Assembly: GCA_937988775.1 (NCBI GenBank)
Contig: CALKHP010000047.1
Location: 1-42,007 of the forward strand
Reading direction: 5' to 3'
Length of the DNA: 42,007 nt
From: an uncultured Alphaproteobacteria bacterium
GTDB lineage: Bacteria > Pseudomonadota > Alphaproteobacteria > Rhizobiales > Beijerinckiaceae
Below, piece by piece: positions 8,947 to 17,406 of this stretch. Every line of letters starts with the position of its first letter. Positions within the stretch are counted from its first letter, which is position 1. The notes below the pieces were generated by a model, which saw only the letters and a list, made by a program, of their open reading frames with translations, had not been told where the DNA came from and did not search any database. The position numbers were made by a program, and so were the translations under genes.

Positions 8947-9026
8947 GACCATCCTTCGACAAGCTCAGGATGAGGTCGAGGGCGATAAATCCTCAACCCT
9001 CATGTTGAGCCTGTCGAAACATGGTC
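8947..9026. repeat. Inverted pair of CTTCGACAAGCTCAGGATGA-type repeats
   Basis: Two copies of a dispersed intergenic repeat face each other. One copy is CCTTCGACAAGCTCAGGATG. The other is its imperfect complement, TTGAGCCTGTCGAAACATGG. Together they can fold into a long hairpin. They sit between the convergent 3' ends of btuF and btuB, where they could end transcription from both sides. A second pair of the same family lies at 13664-13749. Confidence 0.8.
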
Positions 9027-9048
9027 CAGCGCATTCCGCAAACAGCTT

Positions 9049-11046
9049 TCACCACGTCGCTTTCACGCCGCCATAGAAGGCCCGGCCCGTGGTGCCGTAG
9101 GTGGCGATTTCCTGGTAATGCGCGTTGGTCAGGTTCTCGGCCCGGCCAAACACCGTGAAGCGCTCGTCGATCTTGTAGCTGAGATTGAGATCGAGCCTGG
9201 CATAGGGCGCGAGCTTCAGCTTCTGCTGCGGCGAGGAGAAGCGCGCGCCGACGAGATACAGCACCGGCTCGACGGTCAGCTTGTCGATCGGCGTCAGCGC
9301 CAACGACACGCGGCCCTGGTTGACCGGCCGGCGCGCGAGCTTGGTCTTGGCAGGGGTCTTGTGTGCGGCGAGATAATCCGGATCCGTGGTGACGTCGCGC
9401 GCGTCGAGATAGGTGTAGCTCGCCTTCAGCGTGGCGTAGCCCGGCCACAGCACCGCCTGGCCCGAAAGCTCGACGCCCTTCGTGCGGGCGCGCCCGACAT
9501 TGATGTACTGGCCGAACACGCCAAGCGTCTGATCGAAGTCAATCAAGTTGCGTATTCGATTGGCAAAAACGGTGCCTGACAGCGTCACACGCTTGCCGAG
9601 GAGGCTCTGGTCGATGCCAGCATCGACGCCGACCGAGTGCTCAGGCCTGAGCGCGGGATTACCAAGCAATACGGGACCGAATCGGCCGAACTGCTGGTAG
9701 AGTGAGGGCGCCTTGGCGCCAGTACCGAGGCTGGCACGCAGCTTGGTGCCGGTTTCCTCGATGCGATAGGCGGCGGTTGCCCTGCCCGTGACGAAGGTCT
9801 CGGTGTCGCCGACATGATCGACCCGCCCGCCAAGCGACAGGTCGAGCCGGTCAAGCAACGTGATCTGATGCAGGGCGAACGCCGATTGCGACAGGCGCGA
9901 GTGCTGCTGGCGATCCGGTGTTTTGGAAGAGAAGTCTTCTGCCTCGGCGCCGGTGCCAAAGGTCAGCTTACCGAAACGGTTGAGCTTCAGGTCGCCTTGA
10001 TATTCGACGCCGTAGCGGTTGCCGATATATTCATACTTGCTGAATGTGCCCTTCGTAGGGGAACCAACACAGCAACGCTGTACGTCATCGGACGTGCGGT
10101 CGGTGCGATTGGCATAGACGGTGAGTTGGTTGCGTAGCCGCCCGTCGAAACTGTCGAGGATGGCGCGGCCATAGACCGTCGTCAGCCAGTTCATCTGCAT
10201 CGAGGGTGTATCCGGCAGGTAGCCGAAGCCGGCAAAGGCCGCGTCATAGCCGCCGCGCACCCGGCCCGAATACAGCCCGGCCTCGAAGGTCAGCGTGTCG
10301 GTTGCTCGAAAACTCAGCCGCGCCGTGCCGGCGAGCCGATCATAGCCGTCCTTGTCGAGCGGGCCATAGGCGCGGGCGAGCGGCCGGATGCGGTAGCCAT
10401 AGGCGGAAAACCCGTCGCTATGGCCGGCGGCGAGCGCGAAAGCGTAGGACAGGCGCTGCGTGCCGCCCGAGACGCTCGCCGTCACCGTGCCGGTGCGGTA
10501 GCTGCCGCCTTCGACCGTGATGCTGGCCTTGGGCGCGCCGCGCCCTTTGCGCGTGATGATGTTGATCACGCCGCCGATTGCATCCGAGCCGTACAGCGCC
10601 GATTGCGGCCCGCGCAGCACCTCGATGCGCTCGATATCGGTGGCGACCATGTTGGAGAAATCGAACGGTCCGTCGGTCACGGACGGGTCGTTGACGCGGA
10701 TGCCGTCGATCAGCACCAGCGTATGGCGCGCCTCGGCGCCGCGCAGGCTGACATAGGTCACCTTGCCGGGGCCGCCCGATTCGGCGATCGACAGGCCGGG
10801 CACGCCGCGCAGCACGTCGGCGAGCGAACCGGGATTGGATTTCGCGATCTCGTCGGCCTTGATCACCGTCAGCGCCGAGCCGGAATGCTGGATCGCTTCC
10901 GGCGAACGGTTCGGCGTGACGACGACCTCGAGCAGTGGCTCGACCGTGCCGTCCGCCTGCGCGGAAGCGGGGCCGGTGAAGAGTGAAATCGCGGAAATAA
11001 GGGCAAAAACGGGCGCAATAGGCCCGTGCGTGGCAAGCGGCATCAT
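9049..11046 (-). CDS. btuB: TonB-dependent outer membrane vitamin B12 receptor
   Basis: A 665-aa TonB-dependent receptor. The order is: signal peptide ending in PASAQA, a TonB box within LLEVVVTPNR, the plug domain (SLADVLRGVPGLSI, LIDGIRVNDPS, IERIEVLRGPQSALYGSDA, IGGVINIITRKG), and a 22-strand type barrel ending in the expected terminal aromatic residue (GGVKATW). Plug sequence and length (about 600-660 aa) match the BtuB cobalamin receptor. A cobalamin riboswitch lies in the 5' leader, which fixes the substrate much more firmly than homology alone. GGAGG lies 3 bases before the first and 6 before the second of two adjacent ATG codons, so the true start may be 11043. It works with the periplasmic and inner-membrane components encoded at 6270-8929. 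Confidence 0.94.
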   Translation of the reverse strand: MMPLATHGPIAPVFALISAISLFTGPASAQADGTVEPLLEVVVTPNRSPEAIQHSGSALTVIKADEIAKSNPGSLADVLRGVPGLSIAESGGPGKVTYVSLRGAEARHTLVLIDGIRVNDPSVTDGPFDFSNMVATDIERIEVLRGPQSALYGSDAIGGVINIITRKGRGAPKASITVEGGSYRTGTVTASVSGGTQRLSYAFALAAGHSDGFSAYGYRIRPLARAYGPLDKDGYDRLAGTARLSFRATDTLTFEAGLYSGRVRGGYDAAFAGFGYLPDTPSMQMNWLTTVYGRAILDSFDGRLRNQLTVYANRTDRTSDDVQRCCVGSPTKGTFSKYEYIGNRYGVEYQGDLKLNRFGKLTFGTGAEAEDFSSKTPDRQQHSRLSQSAFALHQITLLDRLDLSLGGRVDHVGDTETFVTGRATAAYRIEETGTKLRASLGTGAKAPSLYQQFGRFGPVLLGNPALRPEHSVGVDAGIDQSLLGKRVTLSGTVFANRIRNLIDFDQTLGVFGQYINVGRARTKGVELSGQAVLWPGYATLKASYTYLDARDVTTDPDYLAAHKTPAKTKLARRPVNQGRVSLALTPIDKLTVEPVLYLVGARFSSPQQKLKLAPYARLDLNLSYKIDERFTVFGRAENLTNAHYQEIATYGTTGRAFYGGVKATW

Positions 11047-11092
11047 GATCCTCCACCCTGACCCACCGTCAGAGTTTGGGGTTGCATCGATG

Positions 11093-11262
11093 ACGCCGGC
11101 CGGTCTCCTGGCTTGCGGGTCGTCGCCTCCTCGATCACGCCTTCCCGGAATTGGCCCGCAATGGGCTTTCCAGTGGCCTTTTCGGATCAGGGCTCACCGC
11201 TGACAGTTGCGGGGGCAGCCATGGCATGGGGCCGCTGGGGCCTGCACCATGTTCCCGTTTAA
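11093..11262 (-). promoter_or_regulatory. Cobalamin (AdoCbl) riboswitch upstream of btuB
   Basis: Read on the minus strand, the leader contains the conserved cobalamin riboswitch blocks in order: GGGAACATGGTG (11244-11255), GCCCCCGCAACTGT, GTGAGCCCTGATCCG, the B12-box part GGCCACTGG (around 11171-11179), GGGAAGGCGTGATC (near 11135-11148), and GCAAGCCAGGAGACCGGCC (near 11098-11116). The spacing between blocks is normal for the family. The 3' end lies about 47 bases before the btuB start, so binding of the ligand probably represses btuB expression. The call rests on recognising several invariant blocks; a covariance-model search would make it certain. Confidence 0.96.
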
Positions 11263-11445
11263 CCGCGGCAGGGCGATGAATCACCCACTCGCGGCACCGG
11301 CATCGCCTCAGTTCCTAGCCGGCAAGCCTTGTGGCAGGCAACCGATAATTTGCCGAAGACGGCCCGCGCCGGCGCCCGCATGCTTTACCTGCATCGCGCA
11401 TCGGCTATGTATGGACATCTGCTTGCCTTGAGGATCGTTCTGCCA

Positions 11446-12603
11446 GTGAACCGGCTTTTCTCGGATATCCCGACCACCGTCTTCGAAGTCATGTCCGTGC
11501 TGGCGCGCGAGACGGGCGCCGTCAATCTCGGCCAGGGCTTTCCGGATGATCCCGGGCCCGAGGATGTGCGCCGCAAGGCCGCCGAGGCCGTGGTCAGCGG
11601 CTGGAACCAGTATCCGCCGATGATGGGCCTGCCGGAACTGCGTTCCGCGATTGCCGCCCATTATGCGCATTGGCAGGGGCTCGACCTCGACCCCGAGCGC
11701 GAGGTGATGGTGACCTCGGGCGCAACCGAAGCGCTCGCCGGCGCGCTGATGGCGATCCTCGAGCCCGGCGACGAGGTCGTGCTGTTCCAGCCGATGTACG
11801 ATGCCTATCTGCCGCTGGTGCAGCGCGCCGGCGGCGTGGCGAAATTCGTCACGCTGAAGCCGCCGCACTGGCATTTCGACGAGGCCGATCTCGCCGCCGC
11901 GTTCTCAGCCCGCACCAAGGCGGTGCTGTTCAACAATCCGCTCAACCCGGCCGGCATCGTCTATGGCCGTGAGCAGCTCGAGCTTCTCGCGCGCTTCTGC
12001 GTCAAGCACGACGCGATCGCCATCTGCGACGAGGTCTGGGAGCATGTCGTTTTCGATGGCCTGTCGCATATCTCGATGCTGAGCCTGCCCGGCATGCGCG
12101 AGCGCACGGTGAAGATCGGCTCGGCCGGCAAGATTTTTTCCCTCACCGGCTGGAAGGTCGGGCTGGTCGCAGCCGCGCCCGACCTGATTCGCGTGCTCGC
12201 CAAGGCGCACCAGTTCCTGACCTTCACCACGCCGCCCAACCTGCAGGCGGCGGTCGCCTATGGGCTGGCCAAGGACGATAGCTACTTCACCGGGCTGCGC
12301 AGCGGCTTGCAGCGCAGCCGTGATCGCTTCACCGCCGGCCTGCACGGGCTCGGCCTTGCGGTGCTGCCCTCGGCCGGCACCTATTTCCTCAATATCGACA
12401 TCGCGCCGCTTGGCGAGAGCGACGATGTCGCCTTCTGCCGCCGCATGGTGCAGAGCCACGGTGTCGCGGCGATCCCGGTCAGCGCCTTCTATGCCGTCGA
12501 TCCGGTCACGACGGTGGTGCGCTTCTGCTTCGCCAAGCGCGATGCGACGCTCGATGCCGCGCTTGGCCGGCTTGCCGCGCTCGCCGGCGCCGAGGCGCTC
12601 TGA
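11446..12603 (+). CDS. PLP-dependent class I/II aminotransferase
   Basis: A 385-aa fold-type I aminotransferase. The N-terminus FSDIPTTVFEVMSVLA is followed by AVNLGQGFPDDPGPEDV, NQYPPMMGLPELR, the cofactor-contacting Asp195 in ICDEVWEH, Lys229 (Schiff base) in IGSAGKIFSLTGWKVG, and the substrate-carboxylate Arg in VVRFCFAKRD. It resembles the methionine/kynurenine aminotransferase (YbdL/KAT) branch. The exact amino donor is not decidable. The reading frame extends upstream to 11329, but family alignment and a GAGGA at 11430-11434 point to GTG 11446. The next gene follows after only 4 bases, so the two are very likely cotranscribed. Confidence 0.87.
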   Translation: MNRLFSDIPTTVFEVMSVLARETGAVNLGQGFPDDPGPEDVRRKAAEAVVSGWNQYPPMMGLPELRSAIAAHYAHWQGLDLDPEREVMVTSGATEALAGALMAILEPGDEVVLFQPMYDAYLPLVQRAGGVAKFVTLKPPHWHFDEADLAAAFSARTKAVLFNNPLNPAGIVYGREQLELLARFCVKHDAIAICDEVWEHVVFDGLSHISMLSLPGMRERTVKIGSAGKIFSLTGWKVGLVAAAPDLIRVLAKAHQFLTFTTPPNLQAAVAYGLAKDDSYFTGLRSGLQRSRDRFTAGLHGLGLAVLPSAGTYFLNIDIAPLGESDDVAFCRRMVQSHGVAAIPVSAFYAVDPVTTVVRFCFAKRDATLDAALGRLAALAGAEAL

Positions 12604-12607
12604 GCCG

Positions 12608-13654
12608 TTGGCGCTCGCGCGCGCCATTGCGGGCCTTGTCCTGGCTCTGGCGTGCGGCGCGGTACCGGCCGTGGCGGAGCCGGCTGCGCTGCATATCATT
12701 GGCGCCGCCGATGCCATCGCCCCGGCGCTGCTTGACGGTTTCGCGCAGGAGAGCGGCGCCAGCGTCAGCGCCGATGTGCTCGACGATCCGGCGGCGCTCG
12801 AGCGCAGCCTGCTCGCCGGCGCGCCGGGTTACGATCTCGCGGTGGTGCCGGGGGAAAGCCTGGCGCGGCTGATCGCCGCCAAGGCGTTGGCGCCGCTTGG
12901 CGACGGGCTTGCCGGCGCGGTCGGGCAAGCCGCTCCACCGCTGCGCGCCGCCATGGCCATAAGCGATGCCGGCAACCGCTATGCCGCGCCGTATATGTGG
13001 GGCCGGCTCGGCCTTGGCTTCGATGCCCGCGCGCTGCGTGAGAAACTTGGGCCGGCGCTGCCCGATGGCTGGGGCTGGCTGTTCAAGGCGGACCTGGCGG
13101 CCAGACTGAAGGATTGCGGCATCGCCGTGCTCGACGCGCCCCGCATGTTGCTGCCGGCGGCGCTGCGCATCCTCGGCCTGCCGGTGACGGGTCCGGTCGC
13201 GACGCCTGCCTGGTCGCGCGCCGCCGAGGCGCTGATGCGGGTGCGCGCTGCGATCCGCCGCTTCCTGCCCGAGGCCGCGCTGGCCGATGCGCTGGCCGGC
13301 GGCGATGTCTGCCTCGCGGTCGCCGAATCGCGCACCGTGACGCTGGCGGCGCGGCGCGCCAAGGCGATCGGCAGCGAGGCCGAGATCGTTTTCGTGGCGC
13401 CGCGCGAGGGCGCGCCGCTGTGGTTCGATGCGCTGGTTATCCCCAAGGCCGCCGCCAACGCCGCGACCGCACGCGCCTTTATCGCCTACGCGCTGCGCCC
13501 GGAGGTCGCGCGCGCCAATGCCGCCTGGCTCGGCGAGGACAGCGCGTTGACCGCGCTCGCCGGCGCGGAGCAGGATTTTTCTCCGCCCGCGCCCGATGCG
13601 CGTCAGCAGGCAGCATTCGACCGTCTCTGGCAGCGCGTCAAGGCGGTGCGGTGA
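12608..13654 (+). CDS. Orphan extracellular polyamine-type (PotF/PotD-like) solute-binding protein
   Basis: A 348-aa exported binding protein. After a signal peptide (LARAIAGLVLALACGAVPAV, then AEPAA), it shows the PotF/PotD-like order: LHIIGAADAIAPALLDGFAQ, YDLAVVPGESLARLI, YAAPYMWGRLGLGFDARALR, and LKDCGIAVLDAPRMLLPAAL. The last two resemble PotF regions that line the polyamine pocket. The start is unusual: no ATG fits, and TTG 12608, 4 bases after the aminotransferase stop, gives a clean signal peptide. No permease or ATPase gene lies beside it, so it is either an orphan binding protein working with a distant transporter or a sensor. Substrate binding is not shown by sequence, and some polyamine contacts may be lost. 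Confidence 0.8.
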   Translation: MALARAIAGLVLALACGAVPAVAEPAALHIIGAADAIAPALLDGFAQESGASVSADVLDDPAALERSLLAGAPGYDLAVVPGESLARLIAAKALAPLGDGLAGAVGQAAPPLRAAMAISDAGNRYAAPYMWGRLGLGFDARALREKLGPALPDGWGWLFKADLAARLKDCGIAVLDAPRMLLPAALRILGLPVTGPVATPAWSRAAEALMRVRAAIRRFLPEAALADALAGGDVCLAVAESRTVTLAARRAKAIGSEAEIVFVAPREGAPLWFDALVIPKAAANAATARAFIAYALRPEVARANAAWLGEDSALTALAGAEQDFSPPAPDARQQAAFDRLWQRVKAVR

Positions 13655-13663
13655 ATCTCCCTT

Positions 13664-13852
13664 CTCGACCTCATCCTGAGCCTGTCGAAGGATGCTCCAG
13701 CCTGGCGCCGCACTGGATCACCCTTCGACAGGCTCCAGGGTGAGGTGGAGTTGGATGGCACGAACAGCGTCTTGCCCCGGCCTTGAGCCGGGGCCCATGC
13801 GCGCGGTGCGTTTTCCGAAAAAGGCTGGGTCCCGGGTCAAGCCCGGGACGAA
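13664..13852. repeat. Intergenic cluster of two dispersed repeat families
   Basis: The 200-base gap between two convergent genes is filled by repeats. An inverted pair of the CTTCGACAGGCTC family lies at 13664-13694 and 13719-13749. An inverted pair of the TTGCCCCGGCCTTGAGCCGG family lies at about 13772-13852, its second member being GGGTCCCGGGTCAAGCCCGG. No gene is seen. The elements may double as terminators. Confidence 0.78.
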
Positions 13853-13858
13853 ACTGAC

Positions 13859-15385
13859 TTACCCCTCGACCTCGAACGACACGCCCTGCGCCAAGGGCAG
13901 GCTGGTGCCGTAATTGATCGTGTTGGTCGCGCGCCGCATGTAGCTCTTCCAGGCGTCGGAGCCGGCCTCGCGGCCGCCGCCGGTTTCCTTCTCGCCGCCG
14001 AACGCGCCGCCGATCTCGGCGCCGGACGGGCCGATATTGACGTTGGCGATGCCGCAATCCGAGCCGAGCGCCGAGACGAAGATTTCCGCCTCGCGCATGT
14101 CGCGCGTGAACAGCGATGACGACAGGCCGGCGCCGACGCCGTTTTGCAGCGCCACCGCCTCGTCGAACGTGTCGTAGCGCGTCACATACAGGATCGGCGC
14201 GAAGGTCTCGTGCAGCATCGGGCCGCCCTGCTTCGGCATCTCGACCAGCGCCGGGTGCACGTAATAGGCATTGTCGCCGCCAATGCCGGTGACGCGCCCG
14301 CCGCCATGCACCGTGGCGCCGGCGGCGCGGGCCTCGGCGAGCGCCTTCTCCATGCCGTCATAGGCCGCCTTGTCGATCAGCGGGCCGACCAGCGTGCCGG
14401 CCTCGCGCGGATCGCCGATCCTGACCGAGCCATAGACCTTGGCGAGGCGCGGGATCAGCGTGTCGTAGACGTCCTTGTGCACGATCAGCCGGCGCAAGGT
14501 GGTGCAGCGCTGGCCGGCGGTGCCGATCGCCGCGAAGGCGATGCCGCGCAGCGAAAGATCGAGATCGGCGCTCGGCGCCACGATCGCGGCATTGTTGCCG
14601 CCGAGTTCCAGGATGGCGCGCGCGAAGCGGCTCGCGAGCTTCGGCCCGACGATGCGGCCCATCGCCGTCGAGCCGGTCGCCGAGACCACCGGCGCGCGTG
14701 CATCCGACACCAGCGCGTCGCCGGCCTCGCGCCCGCCGATGACGACTTCCAGCAGCCCGTCCGGCACGCCGCCGAAGCGCTTGGCGGCCTTGTCGAAGAT
14801 CGCCTTGACGGCGAGCGCCGTCAGCGGCGTCTTCTCGGACGGCTTCCACACCACGCTGTCGCCGCACACGAAGGCGAGAGCCGCGTTCCACGACCACACC
14901 GCGACCGGGAAGTTGAAGGCCGAGATCACGCCGCACACGCCGAGCGGGTGCCAGGTCTCCATCATGCGGTGCTCGGGCCGCTCGGTGGCGATGGTCAGAC
15001 CGAACAACTGGCGCGACAGGCCGACGGCATAATCGCAGATGTCGATCATCTCCTGCACTTCGCCCTGGCCCTCGGAGACGATCTTGCCGGCCTCGATCGT
15101 CACCAGCATGCCGAGATCGGCCTTGGCCGCGCGCAATTCCTCGCCGAGCAGGCGCACGAGTTCGCCGCGCCGCGGCGCCGGCACCTTGCGCCAGGCAAGG
15201 AACGCCGCATGCGCCCGCCCGATCGCAGCCGTCACGTCGGCGCCCGAGGCCTCCGGCAGATGCGCCACGGTGTCGCCGGTGATCGGCGAGATGCAAGTCA
15301 GCGTCGCGCCCGTTTCGGCGCTCGCCGCCACGCCGAGCCTCGCGAGGAGAGCGGCAAGATCGGCTTTCAGCGGAGAGGCAGTCAT
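13859..15385 (-). CDS. Alpha-aminoadipic semialdehyde dehydrogenase (ALDH7-type)
   Basis: A 508-aa NAD(P)-dependent aldehyde dehydrogenase. Catalytic Cys is in GTAGQRCTTLRRL, general-base Glu in ILELGGNNAAIVAP, and the cofactor region is VVSATGSTAMGRIVG. The C-terminal NVNIGPSGAEIGGAFGGEKE and GGGREAGSDAWKSYMRR blocks are diagnostic of the ALDH7 branch (antiquitin, AASADH). That branch oxidises aminoadipate-6-semialdehyde to aminoadipate in lysine and pipecolate catabolism. ATG at 15383-15385 has AAAGGA about 8 bases upstream and matches family length; the longer reading frame starting at 15463 does not. It is divergent from a FAD oxidoreductase gene that could supply its substrate. Confidence 0.92.
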   Translation of the reverse strand: MTASPLKADLAALLARLGVAASAETGATLTCISPITGDTVAHLPEASGADVTAAIGRAHAAFLAWRKVPAPRRGELVRLLGEELRAAKADLGMLVTIEAGKIVSEGQGEVQEMIDICDYAVGLSRQLFGLTIATERPEHRMMETWHPLGVCGVISAFNFPVAVWSWNAALAFVCGDSVVWKPSEKTPLTALAVKAIFDKAAKRFGGVPDGLLEVVIGGREAGDALVSDARAPVVSATGSTAMGRIVGPKLASRFARAILELGGNNAAIVAPSADLDLSLRGIAFAAIGTAGQRCTTLRRLIVHKDVYDTLIPRLAKVYGSVRIGDPREAGTLVGPLIDKAAYDGMEKALAEARAAGATVHGGGRVTGIGGDNAYYVHPALVEMPKQGGPMLHETFAPILYVTRYDTFDEAVALQNGVGAGLSSSLFTRDMREAEIFVSALGSDCGIANVNIGPSGAEIGGAFGGEKETGGGREAGSDAWKSYMRRATNTINYGTSLPLAQGVSFEVEG

Positions 15386-15500
15386 GGCGGCATCCTTTGG
15401 CGGCGTATGGGCCTTGTGAGAAAACTTATCGCTCTGCATAGAGTGGGTGAACAGGCGGTTCAAGTCGGGCCGACGGCCCGACGTTCACCAGGAAGGCAAC

Positions 15501-16721
15501 ATGACGCTAGCATCGCAACAGACCGGCGCGAACAGCGCCGCGGCCCAGTATGACATCGTGATCGTCGGCGGCGCCGTGATGGGCTCGTCGATTGCCTGGC
15601 ATCTGGCCAAGGCACTGGGCAGCGGCCGGGGCATTCTCGTCGTCGAGAAGGACATGACCTACGCCAAAAGCGCCTCGGCCCTGTCCGCCGGCAGCATCCG
15701 GCAGCAATATTCGAGCGCGGTCAATATCGAGATTTCGCTCTATGGCATCGGCTTCATGCGCGATATCGCCAACCGGCTCGCGGTCGATGGCGACAAGCCG
15801 GAGGTCGGCTTGCGCGAGGGCGGCTACCTCTATGTCGCCGGTGCCGAAGGCGCGGGCATTCTGGCCGAGAACCAGGCCTTGCAGCAGCGCCTCGGCGCCG
15901 ACATCCTCTATCTCGATGCCGCCGCCCTGAAGCAACGCTTCCCCTATCTTGCCAGCGACGATCTCGTCTGCGGCACCTGGGGCCGCACCGGCGAAGGCTG
16001 GTTCGACGGCTACGGGCTGATGCAGGGCTTTCGCAAGGCGGCGCGGGCGGCAGGCGTCAGCTATCTCCAGGCCGAGGTCGTCACCCTCGAGCGCGATGGC
16101 GACCGGATTGCGGGCCTGACGCTCTCTGACGGCCGGCGCATCGGCTGCGGCGTGCTCGTCAATGCGGCGGGCGCGCTCGGCAACCGCAAGCTGGCTGCGA
16201 TGGCCGGCATCGCCATCCCGGTCTGGGGCAAGAAGCGCAGCGTGTTCCGCTTCACGGCGCGCGAGCAACTGGCCGGTTTTCCGCTGCTGATCGATACGTC
16301 CGGCGTCTGGGTGCGCCCCGAGGGCGACGGCTATATTTGCGGCATCTCGCCGGAAGACCCGCACGAGACCGACCAGGCGGCGGATTTCGAGGTCGACTGG
16401 CCGCAATTCGAGGAACTGGTCTGGCCGGCGCTCGCCGCGCGCGTGCCGGCTTTCGAGGCGATCAGGCAGGGCGGCGCCTGGGCCGGGCATTACGACATGA
16501 ACCTGTTCGACCATAACGCCATCGTCGGACGGCTGGGCGGGCTCGAGAACGGCTATGTCGCGGCCGGCTTTTCCGGCCACGGCCTGCAGCAGTCGCCGGC
16601 GGTGGGGCGCGGCCTTGCCGAGTTGATCACGCAAGGGCGCTACGTCACGCTCGATCTCGGCGACCTGTCGTTCGAGCGGCTTGCCGCCAACCGGCCGCTG
16701 CTCGAGCGCAACGTGATCTGA
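15501..16721 (+). CDS. FAD-dependent oxidoreductase of the DAO family
   Basis: A 406-aa D-amino-acid-oxidase-fold (DAO) flavoprotein. The N-terminal dinucleotide-binding motif is IVIVGGAVMGSSIAWHLA. It also has the SAGSIRQQYSS block typical of the FOXRED1/sarcosine-oxidase-like group, VLVNAAGALGNRKLAAMAG, and a C-terminal AGFSGHGLQQSPAVGRGLAE that closes the FAD site. Substrates of this family are secondary or primary amines such as sarcosine, pipecolate or opines. Divergence from aminoadipate-semialdehyde dehydrogenase suggests L-pipecolate or a related lysine product here; that is inference. The start is set by AGGAAGG at 15490-15496. A strong intrinsic terminator follows directly. Confidence 0.9.
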   Translation: MTLASQQTGANSAAAQYDIVIVGGAVMGSSIAWHLAKALGSGRGILVVEKDMTYAKSASALSAGSIRQQYSSAVNIEISLYGIGFMRDIANRLAVDGDKPEVGLREGGYLYVAGAEGAGILAENQALQQRLGADILYLDAAALKQRFPYLASDDLVCGTWGRTGEGWFDGYGLMQGFRKAARAAGVSYLQAEVVTLERDGDRIAGLTLSDGRRIGCGVLVNAAGALGNRKLAAMAGIAIPVWGKKRSVFRFTAREQLAGFPLLIDTSGVWVRPEGDGYICGISPEDPHETDQAADFEVDWPQFEELVWPALAARVPAFEAIRQGGAWAGHYDMNLFDHNAIVGRLGGLENGYVAAGFSGHGLQQSPAVGRGLAELITQGRYVTLDLGDLSFERLAANRPLLERNVI

Positions 16722-16728
16722 AACGAAA

Positions 16729-16752
16729 AAGGCCCCGCCGTAGCGGGGCCTT
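16729..16752. terminator. Intrinsic terminator, probably bidirectional
   Basis: A 10-bp perfect stem, AAGGCCCCGC and GCGGGGCCTT, closes on a CGTA loop. It is preceded by an A-run (GAAAAA) and followed by TTCTT. It lies 8 bases after the FAD oxidoreductase stop and 21 bases after the end of the converging small-protein gene, so it can serve both strands. Confidence 0.92.
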
Positions 16753-16773
16753 CTTATGTTTCGCCGTGAAACC

Positions 16774-17235
16774 TCAGCTCTTCAGCTTGGCGTTGCACTC
16801 GCTGTAATAGCCACCGCCCTTCTGGATCCATTTCAGGCCGCCATTGCCATTCGTGGCCTTGTTGGCCTGATACTGGTCGCGGCAGGTATGCATGCGCGCC
16901 TTGCCGGCCGATTCGGTCGAATATTTCGACGAGACGGCGCTCGGGAACACGACGTTGCCGGTGGCGGCGGGCGCTGCCGCCCGTGTCGTGGCGGCTTTGG
17001 CCGGAGCCGCGGCCGGCGCGGCCGCCGGTGCCGCGGCGCTGCTGGCATCGGCGCCGCACTGCGCCTTGCGGAAATCGTTCCACTTCATGCCGTTCAGCGT
17101 CTTGGCGGCCTGGGCCTCCTTATATTTCGCGCTGCATTCCTGCATGGTGAGAGCCTGTGCCGGCTGCACCATCGAGAAAGCGAGCGAAACCGCTGCCGCG
17201 GCGCTCATCGCGGTAACAATGCGGGTCAATGTCAT
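16774..17235 (-). CDS. Small exported protein with duplicated cysteine-pair motif
   Basis: A 153-aa protein of unknown function. A signal peptide runs to about VQPAQA. Two similar modules follow: TMQECSAKYKEAQAAKTLNG with KWNDFRKAQC, and RMHTCRDQYQANKATNGNGG with GYYSECNAKL. Each has a Cys, a Tyr-rich helix, a glycine turn before an aromatic residue, and a second Cys. They are joined by an Ala/Pro-rich linker of about 40 residues. The layout recalls PsiF-type repeats, with each Cys pair probably forming a disulfide in the periplasm. Similar small Ala/Pro-linked proteins are common in Rhizobiales. The intergenic region upstream carries a 14-bp tandem duplication. No function can be assigned. 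Confidence 0.75.
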   Translation of the reverse strand: MTLTRIVTAMSAAAAVSLAFSMVQPAQALTMQECSAKYKEAQAAKTLNGMKWNDFRKAQCGADASSAAAPAAAPAAAPAKAATTRAAAPAATGNVVFPSAVSSKYSTESAGKARMHTCRDQYQANKATNGNGGLKWIQKGGGYYSECNAKLKS

Positions 17236-17266
17236 GCGTCCACTCCTGTTGCGTCAGCACGCCGTG

Positions 17267-17294
17267 GGCCAAATCCGACCGGCCAAATCCGACC
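17267..17294. repeat. 14-bp perfect tandem duplication
   Basis: The sequence GGCCAAATCCGACC occurs twice in a row, about 30-60 bases upstream of the exported-protein gene that starts at 17235. It is either a recent slippage product or a doubled regulator site. The surrounding gap (17236-17406) holds no gene. Confidence 0.85.
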
Positions 17295-17406
17295 GGCATT
17301 GTTGTCGGTCCGCCATCCAGTGTCATCATTGCGGATGAACGGCACTTGAATACCGGCCAGGCGAGCCTAGCATCGCCGTATCGGCGCACAAGAGTGGGCG
17401 CTTGCC

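Noticed and set aside
14144..15553. A 469-codon plus-strand frame opposite the aldehyde dehydrogenase
   Set aside because: Antisense shadow with no motifs; the aldehyde dehydrogenase on the other strand is complete.
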